Source of the DNA: Spiroplasma endosymbiont of Dioctria linearis
GTDB taxonomy: Bacteria > Bacillota_I > Bacilli_A > Mycoplasmatales > Mycoplasmataceae
Assembly (NCBI RefSeq): GCF_964030865.1
Contig: NZ_OZ034984.1
Location: 62,001 to 126,000 of the forward strand
Reading direction: 5' to 3'
DNA length: 64,000 nt
Shown here: positions 25,471 to 35,671 of the stretch, one piece after another
How positions within the stretch are numbered: the first letter of the stretch is position 1
Layout of the letters: each line of letters opens with the position of its first letter
Notes under the pieces: model-generated
Databases searched by the model: none
The model's input: only the letters and a program-made list of their open reading frames with translations
Told to the model about the DNA's origin: nothing
Program-made: the position numbers and the translations under genes

Positions 25471-26988
25471 ATGCAAAATGAAACATATGCAGTTATTGAA
25501 ATAACTAAAAAGTATATAAAATTTGCTGTTGGAAAATATAAGAAAAGTATTGGTTTAAAAGTTGTCTTTAAAGAAAGAGAAAAATCTAAAAGTAACTGAT
25601 TAACTGATAAAAATGATATTGTTGATACAAATATTGTTGCTCATCGATTAATAAAAATGATTAATCGATACGAATCAATTTTTAAAGAAAAAATTAGAAG
25701 AGCATCAATTGTCTATCCAACAGCAACACTTCAAATAAAAGATGCTAATCCAAGTATTTTTATTGAAAGTGCTGATAAAATTGTTAGAGAAGAACATATA
25801 AAAAATTTATATAAGGATGCAAAAAGAGTTGTTTATGAAGATAACTTAATTGTTACAAATATAAAACCGTATGCTTTTAAATTAAACGGTATGCAGAGTT
25901 TTGCAAAACCACCAATAAACTCTAAGGCAAATATGGTAGCAATGAGTGCTAAGGTATATACTGCTGAAAAACATGTTGTCGATTCTTTTGAAGGTGTATT
26001 AAAAATACTAAAAATTGAAAGATTATCAGCAACAAGTCAATTATTCTCACTGGGAAAACAATGCAGTGAAGGATTGAATTTTAGAGAAACATTTGCTCTA
26101 ATTAACTGAGATTGAGAAAGTATTGATATTGGTTACTTTTCACGTGAGACACTTGTAAAAAAAGATGTAATTAAATTTGGTTTAAAAGATATTATTGAAA
26201 ATTTAGCTAAAAAAATGAGTGCTAAATTTGATATTGCTAATAAATATATATTTAAGCTATTAGATTTTTCATCTAATACATTAGATAATACTGTGATGTA
26301 TAGAAAATATATAGCTTCTGAAAAAAGGTCGTATGAACTAAAAGCAATTGATATTAAATATATGTTGTTGGAAGAAATAAATGGGGTAATTGATAAGGCA
26401 GATCTCTTAATTTCAAGAGAAATGGGAAGCATAAAAAACTTTAAAATTTATCACACCGGAAAAAGCACTGAGATTGCAGGTTTTGAAAAACTATTGCTAA
26501 GAAGTACTTATAAAAATATTTCAGAAATATATTATTCATTAATTACTGGAGCAAGTGAAATTTGAACTAATTCATTATGCGGAATGATGAGACAATCTCA
26601 TTTAACAAATAAAAATCTAAGAGAAGTAAAAACAAGTACAGAAACTTATGAGAATCCAAATATGTTAGCTTTAGCTCAAATGCAACATGCACAACAAGTT
26701 TTGGGTCAAAAAGCATTTGACCAGCAGTTACGTGCTCAACAAGCTCAAATGCAAGTTCAACAAGCGCAACAAGCTCAGTTGGCACTTGCTCAACAGTTAC
26801 GTGCTCAACAGTTACGAACAGAGCAATTGCGTTCACAACATGGAGATTTCATTCCACCTTTGATGAATACGCAATTAGTTCAACAAAATAATCAAACTCC
26901 ACAAAATTTTGTGGGACAACAAAATTATCAAAATAATGAAAACTATTTAAAAAATGGTATTATAAATACGCAAAGAGATAAATATTAA
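25471..26988 (+). CDS. ftsA: Divergent FtsA-like actin-fold division protein with Gln-rich tail
   Basis: Position between rsmH and ftsZ and the start (TYAVIEITKKYIKFAVGKYKK, an actin-type phosphate-1 region) identify a strongly diverged FtsA, the membrane anchor of FtsZ. The 505-residue protein lacks the clean DXGXXXT motifs of E. coli FtsA, so ATP binding is uncertain. Residues about 399-458 form a Gln/Ala-rich repeat (units like QQLRAQQAQ and LALAQ), followed by an Asn/Gln-rich end. I see no obvious C-terminal amphipathic membrane helix. It ends 16 bases before ftsZ. Confidence 0.75.
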
Positions 26989-27004
26989 AAGTGAGGGAAA
27001 TAAC

Positions 27005-28285
27005 ATGTCTACAAAATTAGATTTAAATCAAAATGCCAAAATTAAGGTAATTGGAGTTGGTGGAGGTGGCTGTAACGCTGTTAACAGGATGGTTGACGAT
27101 AATGTTCAAGGAGTTGAATTTATTGTTGCAAATACTGATGCACAAGTTTTAGCTGCAAGTTCTGCTACAACAAAAATTGTTTTAGGGCAAGAAGTCTCAA
27201 AAGGGCTGGGAGCTGGAGCAAATCCAGAAATAGGTAAACAAGCAGCAATAGAATCAGAAGAAGAAATTAGAAAATCATTAAAAGGATCAGATTTAATTTT
27301 TGTTGCAGCTGGAATGGGTGGAGGAACAGGAACAGGAGCTGCTCCAGAAATAGCTAGAATTGCTATGGAAACCGGAGCATTAGTAATTGCAATTGTTACT
27401 AAACCATTCAGATTTGAAGGAAGATTAAGAAATTCTTATGCTGTTCAAGGATTAAATGAATTAAGAAAATTTGTTGATTCAATTATTATAATTTCAAATG
27501 ACAGATTGTTAGAAATTATTGGTGGAATTCCAGTAAAAGATTCATTTAGAGAAGCTGACAACATTTTAAAACAAGGAGTACAAACAATTACTGATTTAAT
27601 TGCAGTGCCAGCAGTAATTAACCTAGATTTTGCTGATGTTAGAACTGTAATGAAAGGTAAAGGTAATGCTTTATTTGGAATTGGAATTGGTTCTGGAGAA
27701 GATAAAGCAATTGAAGCTGCAAATAAAGCTATAACTTCTTCATTATTAGAAACTTCAATTCGTGGTGCAAAAGATGCTATCATTAACGTTACTGGTGGAA
27801 AAACAGTTTCTTTAAATGATGCATATGATGCTGTTGATATTGTTCAACAAGCAAGTGGAGAAGATGTAAATATTATTTTTGGTATAGCAATTAATGAACA
27901 TTTAGATGATGATCTAATAGTTACAGTTATTGCTACTGGATTTGATGACGATTATAAAGCTCCAAATATATCTCATAAGAAGCCTTCATTATCAAATGAA
28001 CAATATTCTTCTATGCAACAAGAATTATATTCAAATTATGAACCAGAACCTCAACCTGTAGAGACTGCTTATGATCAAAGAACTTCATTTATGACAAATC
28101 ATGATAAAAGACCTGATTTTGTAAAACAAACTGAAGAAGAAAGAAGAATTGCACAAGAAAGAGCTGGACAATGAAATCAAAATAATAATTATGAAAAGCA
28201 TGATGAAAGAGTAGCTCAAAAAATTGAAGAAACCGGGGATGAAGAAGATGGAGATTTCCCAACATTTTTAAGAAAAAAATGATAA
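27005..28285 (+). CDS. ftsZ: Cell division protein FtsZ
   Basis: Tubulin-like GTPase forming the Z ring. The 426-residue protein has the GTP-binding signature GGGTGTG at residues 105-111, the N-terminal IGVGGGGCNAVNRM, and the T7 loop NLDFADVRTVM with catalytic acidic residues. A flexible linker of about 90 residues follows residue 325. The C-terminal conserved peptide PTFLRKKW is present. Its last residue is Trp encoded by TGA directly before TAA, so the protein depends on UGA decoding both at 28172 and at the final codon. Confidence 0.98.
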
Positions 28286-28384
28286 TTTAATTAAAATTTT
28301 TTAATAAATAAATTTAAAATTAATTAATTTTATTAAACTCACTTTTAATTAATTTTTTAAGAAATTTAAAGATAATTACTTACT

Positions 28385-28412
28385 AATAGATATTTAAATA
28401 TCTATTTTTTTT
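28385..28412 (+). terminator. Terminator of the mraZ-ftsZ cluster
   Basis: The perfect palindrome atagatatttaaatatctat is followed by a T run, about 100 bases after the ftsZ stop. Confidence 0.8.
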
Positions 28413-28431
28413 AATTTAATAGCCCATACAG

Positions 28432-28460
28432 TTGCATTTTTAAAGACACTTTGCTACTAT
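28432..28460 (+). promoter_or_regulatory. Promoter for a 53-residue protein
   Basis: A TTGCAT -35 (28432-28437) and a TACTAT -10 (28455-28460), preceded by an extended TGC, have 17-base spacing and lie 28 bases before the ATG at 28489. Confidence 0.72.
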
Positions 28461-28488
28461 GTAAATAGGCGATGAAGGAGATCAAAAA

Positions 28489-28650
28489 ATGCACCAATTA
28501 TTGACTAATAAAAAATTCAATAAACCAACTGCCTTTTTTGCGTTTTCTACATTGTCATTTAAAAATATGTTTTTTAAAGACAATGCGAATCTAATTATTA
28601 AAATGGCTATGTATAATATTACAAAACAAAACATGGCAGAGTGATCGTAA
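28489..28650 (+). CDS. Small 53-residue protein, unknown
   Basis: This short reading frame was picked out because it has its own promoter (28432-28460), a strong gaaggag site 8 bases before the ATG, and a long hairpin terminator downstream. The protein MHQLLTNKKFNKPTAFFAFS... is basic, with many Phe, Asn and Met, and ends AEWS with a TGA-coded Trp. It has no recognisable domain. It could be a small regulatory or membrane-associated peptide, or a leader for the hairpin region. The alternative is that the promoter makes an RNA and the frame is chance. Confidence 0.5.
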
Positions 28651-28726
28651 AGGTTTATAGAATTAAACAAATTTTAAATGATATTGTTAGATAAAAATTC
28701 AATTTTATTAAGAGCATTTAATATTT

Positions 28727-28808
28727 AAAAGAGTGATTTTATTTTATAAACAGTTAGGATGAAGATTAAATCTAAACTATTTATTTAATAAAACACTCTT
28801 TTTTTTAT
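28727..28808 (+). terminator. Very long hairpin terminator or hairpin RNA
   Basis: Left arm aaaagagtgattttatt pairs with right arm aataaaacactctttt with one bulged A. The helix continues inward with short mismatches (ataaa, agtt) to a loop of about 19 bases, about 80 bases in total, and is followed by T8. It separates the small gene from the converging membrane protein. Confidence 0.75.
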
Positions 28809-28823
28809 GGAATATAAAAAAAA

Positions 28824-29306
28824 TTACACTCAAAGTGTAATAGCCAATATTATTGAAGTTATAGACAATACCAAGCAGATTAAAAGGATTATTTTAGAAA
28901 GTCTTCTTAAAAATCCTTCATCTTCTGATAAAGTAGTTTGATATCTTCTTGTAATATCATTATAGTATTTTGCAACTTTTCTATTTTTTATTCAATTAGT
29001 AATTAAAAAAGCTAAAAGACTGATTAATGCAAAAGCGGTTATGACTCATTCTGATTTCTCTGTACTTTTTAGTGCAAAAATACCAAGAATGAAACTTAAT
29101 CCGATTAAAGCAGAACTTATAATTAATACTATAAGGTAGTCATATCATCTAAGTTTCTTAGAATCAATGTATCTGGTTTGAGTACCAATTGGTTCTTTAG
29201 AAATTTGACTAATTTTATCTTGTACTTGTTGTTTGTGAGCAATTTTTTCTTGCTCACGCAAATCTTTTAGTTTTTTAAAATTACTTGTTTTATTTTTATC
29301 TCTCAT
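28824..29306 (-). CDS. Membrane protein with N-terminal basic coil, unknown
   Basis: Function unknown. The 160-residue protein starts with about 50 hydrophilic residues (RDKNKTSNFKKLKDLREQEK). Two adjacent hydrophobic helices (around 58-80 and 88-106) and a third at the C-terminus (about 138-159) follow, with a basic loop between. TGA codons are Trp (RWYDYL, SEWVI, NWIKNRK), and the stop is TAA at 28824-28826. The ribosome binding site is aaggtg 6 bases upstream. The gene diverges from oppB across 68 bases, in which a minus-strand TATAAT lies about 20 bases upstream of its ATG. Confidence 0.75.
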
Positions 29307-29374
29307 ATTTAACACCTTTATAAAGATTATATAGGTTTTAAATAGTAAAAATTTAGAAAGGATAATATAAATTT

Positions 29375-30607
29375 ATGGAAAAAAAAGCAAATGGCTCTGA
29401 AAAAGTTAACTCCTCGATTCTTGAACTACTTGATGAAATTAGTTTAACTGAGGAAGTAAAGTCAACAAAAACAAGCCATAAAGAGAAAATTATAAATGGA
29501 TTTAGACGTTCAAATTCTACATTTAGTGAATTCATGCAAAGAAATCCATTATTCACATATTCTCTTAAAAGAATTTTATATGCCTTCATTACATTGTATG
29601 TAGCAGTAGCTGTTGTATTTGTAATGTTAAGACTTGTTACAACTGATGGTGTTTATTTATCAGATGTAAACCTTGATAAACTGGGACCGGATTTTCAATA
29701 TGGAACACCAGGTTATGAAAAATTATTAAATAACAGAATGAAATTATTTGGAGTTGCTGGACCAATGTTAAATCAAATGTTTATTTATTTGAGAAACATA
29801 ACTCCGTTTATTCCAAAAACAATCATAATTAATCCAATTGTTCAAGATAATGGAGATATTGCAGGAACTCCAACAGTAATGTGATTTTATTTAGGTGTAT
29901 TTATGAATAAAGCTAGTGGGGGACAAGTTTTATCACTAGTTCAAGATGCATTTAAAAGATCAATTCCAACTTCTTTTAAAATAGGAAGTATAGCAGTTAC
30001 ATTATCTTACTTAATTGGAGTACCTTTAGGTATTCTTGCTGCTAAAAATAAGGAAAAAGCAGCAGATAATGCAATTAATGGTTCGAGTTTATTAATTAGT
30101 GCTATTCCAGCATTAGTAGTAATTTCGCTTTTATATAAAATGTCGATTTATGTCTTTGGAGCGAATGGAACTTATGAAGGTTCATCTTTTGGAACAAAAA
30201 TATGGCCAATAATTGGAATAATGTTACTGATTATGCCAATGATTATTGTAAACACAAGGCGATTTGTTTTAGATGAAATGACAGCAGATTATGCGAAATT
30301 TGCACTTTCAAAAGGATTAAGTGAAAAATATGTATTTTATGTTCACATTTTTAGAAATGCAGGAATTAGATTAATCAAAACATTACCAGAAGTATTTGTA
30401 TTAACATTGTTTGGTTCAAGTATTCTGGTTGAAAGACACTGGTCAATTGATGGTATGAGTAAATTTATTTTAAATGGTGTAGCTAATAAAGATACATTCG
30501 TTGTTTTAGGATATATTTTCGTATCAGCATCAGCTGGAGTATTTTCAAGTTTAATTGGAGATTTATTACTTGCAACATTAGATCCAAGAATTAAATTAAC
30601 AAAATAG
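29375..30607 (+). CDS. oppB: Oligopeptide ABC transporter permease OppB
   Basis: First permease of the Opp importer, which supplies amino acids to this auxotroph. The 410-residue protein is about 90 residues longer than usual because of a hydrophilic N-terminal extension (residues 1-60). It then has the typical FTYSLKRILYAFITLYVAVAVVFVMLRL helix 1 and an extracellular loop. The binding-protein-dependent permease core includes IGSIAVTLSYLIGVPLGILAA and an EAA-type DYAKFALSKGLSEKYVFY loop. TGA at 29882 is Trp. The order is oppB-C-D-F-A. Confidence 0.94.
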
Positions 30608-30620
30608 AGAGGAATTTTTT

Positions 30621-31583
30621 ATGGAACAAAAACAATATACTATTGAAGAAATGAAATCTATAGATAATTCTCTCTTCAAAGTAATCGGTGCTAAGCACGA
30701 AGAATCAGAAAGAATAACAAATAAACCTTACAGTTACTGAAAATCAGTATTTGCAAGAGTTTTTAAATCAAAAACTTTTATCATATCATTATTTTTATTA
30801 GTAGCAATTATTTTAATGGCCTTCTCTATTGGAATAGGAAAAGACCCAGTTCCAACTGAAAGACCAGGAATTGATATTGAAGCACCAAGCTGACAACATG
30901 TATTTGGATTAGGAAAATTTGGTGAAGATTTATGAACTAAAATGTGAATTGGTACACGTACAACATTAATATTTACATTCTTTGTTGCATCAATTCAAAT
31001 CTTATTAGGAATTTTATTAGGATCAATTTGAGGATTCTTTTCAAAATTAGATTTAGTATTTATTGAAGTTACTAGATTTTTAACACTAATACCATCATTA
31101 ATTTTATGACTAATTGTTATCTTCTTATTTGGAGGAACTACAACAATTCCAGTTTTAATATTTGGTATTTCAATAACTAGCTGAATTGCTTTAGCTTCAG
31201 TTATTAGAGTACAAATTATGCTTGTAAGAAATGCTGAATATAATATAGCTTCAAGAGTTTTAGGAACACCTAGCTCAAAAATTATTAGAAAAAATGTAAT
31301 GCCAAAAATTTTACCAATAGTTATTCAAACATCAACATTTGCAATTCCATCAGCAATTGCCATCGATTCATTGTTGGCATATTATAACTTTGGATTTGTA
31401 ACAAATACATTAGATCAAGCATCTTTAGGTTCAATTCTAAATGAATTATTATCTGGTTCAGATTGAGAAGTGTTTCCTCACTTATTAATTATTCCAGTAG
31501 CTTTTGTTGGGGGAATATCATTATTATTCTTCTTAGCTGGAAAAGTATTTGCAGATTCATTAGATCCTAAAACACATAGATAG
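30621..31583 (+). CDS. oppC: Oligopeptide ABC transporter permease OppC
   Basis: Second permease of Opp. The 320-residue protein has the OppC N-terminal segment (SVFARVFKSKTFIISLFLLV), a short extracellular loop with SWQHVFGLGKFGEDLWTKMWIGTRTTL (the family's H-x-x-G-T-D-x-x-G-R-D equivalent), and the coupling helix around ASRVLGTPSSKIIRKNVMPK. Several Trp are TGA. A gagagga site precedes the ATG by 8 bases. Confidence 0.94.
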
Positions 31584-31593
31584 GAAAAAAATT

Positions 31594-33483
31594 ATGAATA
31601 AAGAAAATAGAATTATATCTGTTCGTGACATGGAAGTTAAATTTCAAGTTAGAGGTAATTTTTTAACTGCTATTAGAACTGTTGATTTAGATGTTTATGA
31701 CCAAGAAATTTTGGCAATTGTTGGCGAATCTGGAAGTGGTAAATCAGTTATTACAAAAACTTTTACAGGAATGTTAGAAGCTAATGGATGAGTAAGTAAT
31801 GGCTCAATTGTTTATCGACCAACTCAAGGATCAATTGATGATCAAGGAGCATATTTTAAAGAACCAATTGATATTGTTAACTTACAAAGTCCTTTAATAT
31901 CAAAAGATGTAATTAAAAATGTTACAAAAATAAATAATGAAAAAATAAAAGAATTATTTAAAGAAATTAAGCAATTATACAAATTAAATCCTAAATATAG
32001 AGAGAATTTAGAAAAACAAGAATTAAAAAAACTAAGATTAGAAAATAAAATTGAATCAGAACAAAATGAATTAGTCTTATTAAGAACTAAACAAGAATTA
32101 CAAGATTTAACAGAGGATTTAAACTCTCGCTTGTTAGAAGATAATGAAATTTCACTAATTAAGCAAAATAATATCACTAAACAAAATGAACTGTTAGAAA
32201 CTTTAAAAACTAAATTAAATGCAGTTCAAGAAAATATTGGTTTTAGTGGAAATAATAGAACAGCTAATAAAATAATAAAATTAGAATTAAAAATTAAAGC
32301 TGCAGAAGAAACATTAAAAATTATTAATGATAATGTAGTAAGAGATGAGTTAATAAATTCAAAACTTGAATCTATTTTAAAATTAGAAATTGATATTAAT
32401 AAGGTAAAACCGCTTAATATGAAAAGTAGACATCAAGTTTCAAAAATAACTTCAATGATAGAAAACTTTATTGAAAATAATACTGAATGAGATGAAGTAG
32501 AAAAACAATTTATTTTAAATTACTTCCACTCAAAAGAACATTTAAAAAGATTTGAAAATGAATTAAGAGATATTTGTTTATCAATTATTGAAACAAAAAC
32601 TTTGGATAAAGATCATTTTCATAATATTTTAGTTGACTGAAAAAGAATTAAAAACTCTGATTTAGTTAATAAAATAAAAGCATTGAAAGAAATTAGACAA
32701 TTAAGAGGAAAAACAATTTCTACAATTTTTCAAGATCCAATGACTTCATTAAACCCATTATTACCAGTAGGTTTTCAAATTACTGAGGTTTTAAGAAAGC
32801 AAGTTGGATTAAGTAGAAGTGAAGCAAAAACTGAAGCTATAGAACTTTTACGAAAAGTAGGAATTCCAAATCCAGAAAAACGTTTTAAAGATATTCCAGG
32901 TAGATATTCTGGTGGAATGCGTCAAAGAGTTGTAATTGCAATTGCTCTTGCATCAAGACCAAAAATATTAATTTGTGATGAACCAACAACTGCACTTGAT
33001 GTAACAATTCAAGCTCAGATATTAGATTTAATTAAAGAATTACAACAAGAATATAAATTCTCAGTTGTATTCATTACTCATGACTTAGGAGTAGTTGCCA
33101 AAATTGCCGATAGAGTTGCTGTTATGTATGCTGGACAAATTGTGGAAGTGGGAACAACAAAAGAAATTTTTGAAGATTCAAAACATCCATATACTTGAGC
33201 ATTATTATCTTCATTACCTCAATTAGGTAAAAAAGGAGATGACTTATTCTCAATTGAAGGAACTCCACCATCATTATTCAATGAAATAGTTGGAGATGCA
33301 TTTGCTCCAAGGAATAAATTTGCATTAGAACTTGATTATATTAAGCAGCCTCCAATGTTTAAAGTTAGTGAAACTCACTTTGCAAAAACTTGATTATTAG
33401 ATCCACGTTCTCCAAAAGTTAAAAAACCAAATGTCTTAAATAACTTACGCAAAACAATAAAAGAATCAGAAAAGGTAGGCTAA
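31594..33483 (+). CDS. oppD: Oligopeptide ABC transporter ATPase OppD with large insertion
   Basis: ATPase subunit of Opp, 629 residues against about 330-360 usually. Walker A is GESGSGKS (44-51), but the Q-loop (FQDPMTSLNPLLPVG, Q380) comes about 280 residues later than normal. The inserted block (roughly 85-365) is Lys/Glu/Asn-rich and predicted helical or coiled-coil. After it come the signature YSGGMRQRV (S439), Walker B ILICDEPTTALD (D462), the H-loop and the Opp C-terminal region. The catalytic residues are intact, so the protein should work; the insert has unknown function. Confidence 0.93.
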
Positions 33484-33487
33484 AACT

Positions 33488-35650
33488 ATGTCAACAAATA
33501 AAGAAGTACTTTTAAATATTAGGGATTTAGTAATTGAATTCCGTGTTAAAGGTAAAAAATTTAGAGCTGTTAAAGAAACTAGTTTTGATATCTATAAAGG
33601 TGAAATATTTGGTTTAGTAGGAGAATCAGGGAGTGGTAAAACTACAATTGGTAGAGCTATTGTTGGAGTGCAACCACTAAAAGATGGTGCAATCTATATG
33701 GAAGATAATATCGTTGCTGGTAGTCCAACAAGGTTATATAAATTAAATAAAGAAATTTCTAAAAAACTTGAAAATATGTCATATAAAATGGATATTACAA
33801 CAAGAGAAATTCAAGCTAGAATTGATGGGTTAAAAGGATTGTATGAAAACTATACTAATAATCCAAGAGTGCTAACTCAAGAAGATCTTGAATTACAAAC
33901 TAAAACTTCTAAGTTAGCTTATTTAAAAGCAATTATTTTAGAGAATTTAAAATATATAAATTCAATTATTAAAAATGAAGATAGAATGATTAAGTTTGTA
34001 GATAATTTACATTCTTATATTCCAGAAGTTTCAAAAGAACTTGAAAGATCTGTTTTATCAAAGTTAAAAGAAACTAAAGAAGCTATCATATCAATTAAAG
34101 AAAATGCTGATGAAATTTATTTAAAGGTTCAAGAAGTTTCTGATTATAGAGATGAAATTGATAATGTTCCCCCAGAAAAATTGGACTCAGTATTTAAAAA
34201 ATTAATAGGCTTATGAAAGGTTATTACTGATAATCATAAAGAGTTTTTATCAAAACTTTCATGAGCTAAATCATTACAATTTCAATTACATGCACTATCT
34301 TCTCCAATGAGGAAAAGAGAAAAGTTTATTAATTATTATAATAAATTGATTTATATAAATAGAAATGAATTTTTTGAAGAGTGTAAAAAACAATTTGAGA
34401 TTATGAAGGCAAATGGTGTACCTTCAACTGATAAGGAATATAAGAAATTAGAATACTTTATTACAGATTTTTGATCTCGTAAAAATTTAAATGTAGCTGC
34501 ATGTAAAGAAATTTTAAATTTACTTTCAGAACAAAAAGTAATAACACCTAAAATAAATTCATTAGTTTCAAAATTAAAAAATACTGATTTTGAAAATGAA
34601 TTAAAAAATTTAGCTACAGATGAATCAAAAATAACTGATGAAAAATTAAAAGAATTAAAAAAAGAATTTAGTTATATTACAAAAATAATTGAAAAAAATA
34701 TAATTAAGGATAGAGAACTTATTGAAAACTTTTATGCTTGAAAAGGAATTGAAAATACTTATACACCAGAAGAAATTGAATCATTTATTGAATTAACAGA
34801 TTTTCTAGATTTACCTTCAATTGATGAAATTATTCAAGAATCTTATTTCTTTGAGAGTCAATCAAAAAAACAAAGAAGAATTAATAGAAAAAACATTCAA
34901 ATGATTTTCCAAGATCCAAGTTCTTCATTAAATGATAGAATGGCTATTGAAGAAATTATTGCTGAAGGAATGGAAAACTTCCCTGAACTTTATAAAGGTG
35001 AAGAGGCAAAGGAATTATATGTAACAGAATATAATGAACAAAATCCAAATGAAAAAATTACTTTGGATCAAGCAACTCCAGCTTTAGTTAAAAAACACAT
35101 TATTTTAAAACTTGTTAATTCAGTAGGGTTATTGCCTGAACATTTATCAAGATATCCTCATGAGTTTTCAGGAGGACAAAGACAGCGTGTTGGAATTGCA
35201 AGAAGTTTAGCAATGCAACCAAAAATTATTGTTGCTGATGAACCAATCTCAGCTCTTGATGTTTCAATAAGAGCTCAGGTATTAAATTTATTTAAAAAAT
35301 TCCAAGAGGAATTAGGAATAACATATGTATTTGTGGCTCATGACTTATCTGTTGTTCGCCATATTGCTGACAGAATTGCTGTTATTTATCATGGGCAGAT
35401 AATTGAAATTGCACCAGCAGAGGAATTATTTAAAAATCCTCTTCATCCTTATACTAGGGCTTTACTTTCTGCAATTCCAATACCAGAACCTGAACTTGCA
35501 AAAAGTACTAAACTTGTTGTTTATGATCCAGAAAAAGAGCACAGTGATTACATATTTGACTTACCATATTTTAAAGAGATTACAAAAGACCATTTTGTAT
35601 GAGCAAATAAAAGAGAAATTAAAGAAATTAAAAAATTAGTAAAAAAATAG
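33488..35650 (+). CDS. oppF: Oligopeptide ABC transporter ATPase OppF with very large insertion
   Basis: Second ATPase of Opp, 720 residues against about 320 usually. Walker A is GESGSGKT (45-52). The Q-loop ([14 protein letters not shown]475) is displaced by about 370 residues of helical, charged sequence with no known motif (roughly residues 90-460). A further segment of about 40 residues lies between the Q-loop and the signature FSGGQRQRV (S561). Walker [13 protein letters not shown] and the H-loop [12 protein letters not shown] are normal. The insertion site matches that in OppD. Start is 4 bases after the oppD stop. Confidence 0.93.
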
Positions 35651-35671
35651 AACAACGAAAGGAAGAATAAA

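Noticed and set aside
26665-26850. Gln-rich repeat in the ftsA-like gene as a CRISPR-like or satellite DNA repeat
   Set aside because: Units are imperfect, in frame and code a uniform Gln/Ala/Leu pattern, so this is a protein low-complexity region.
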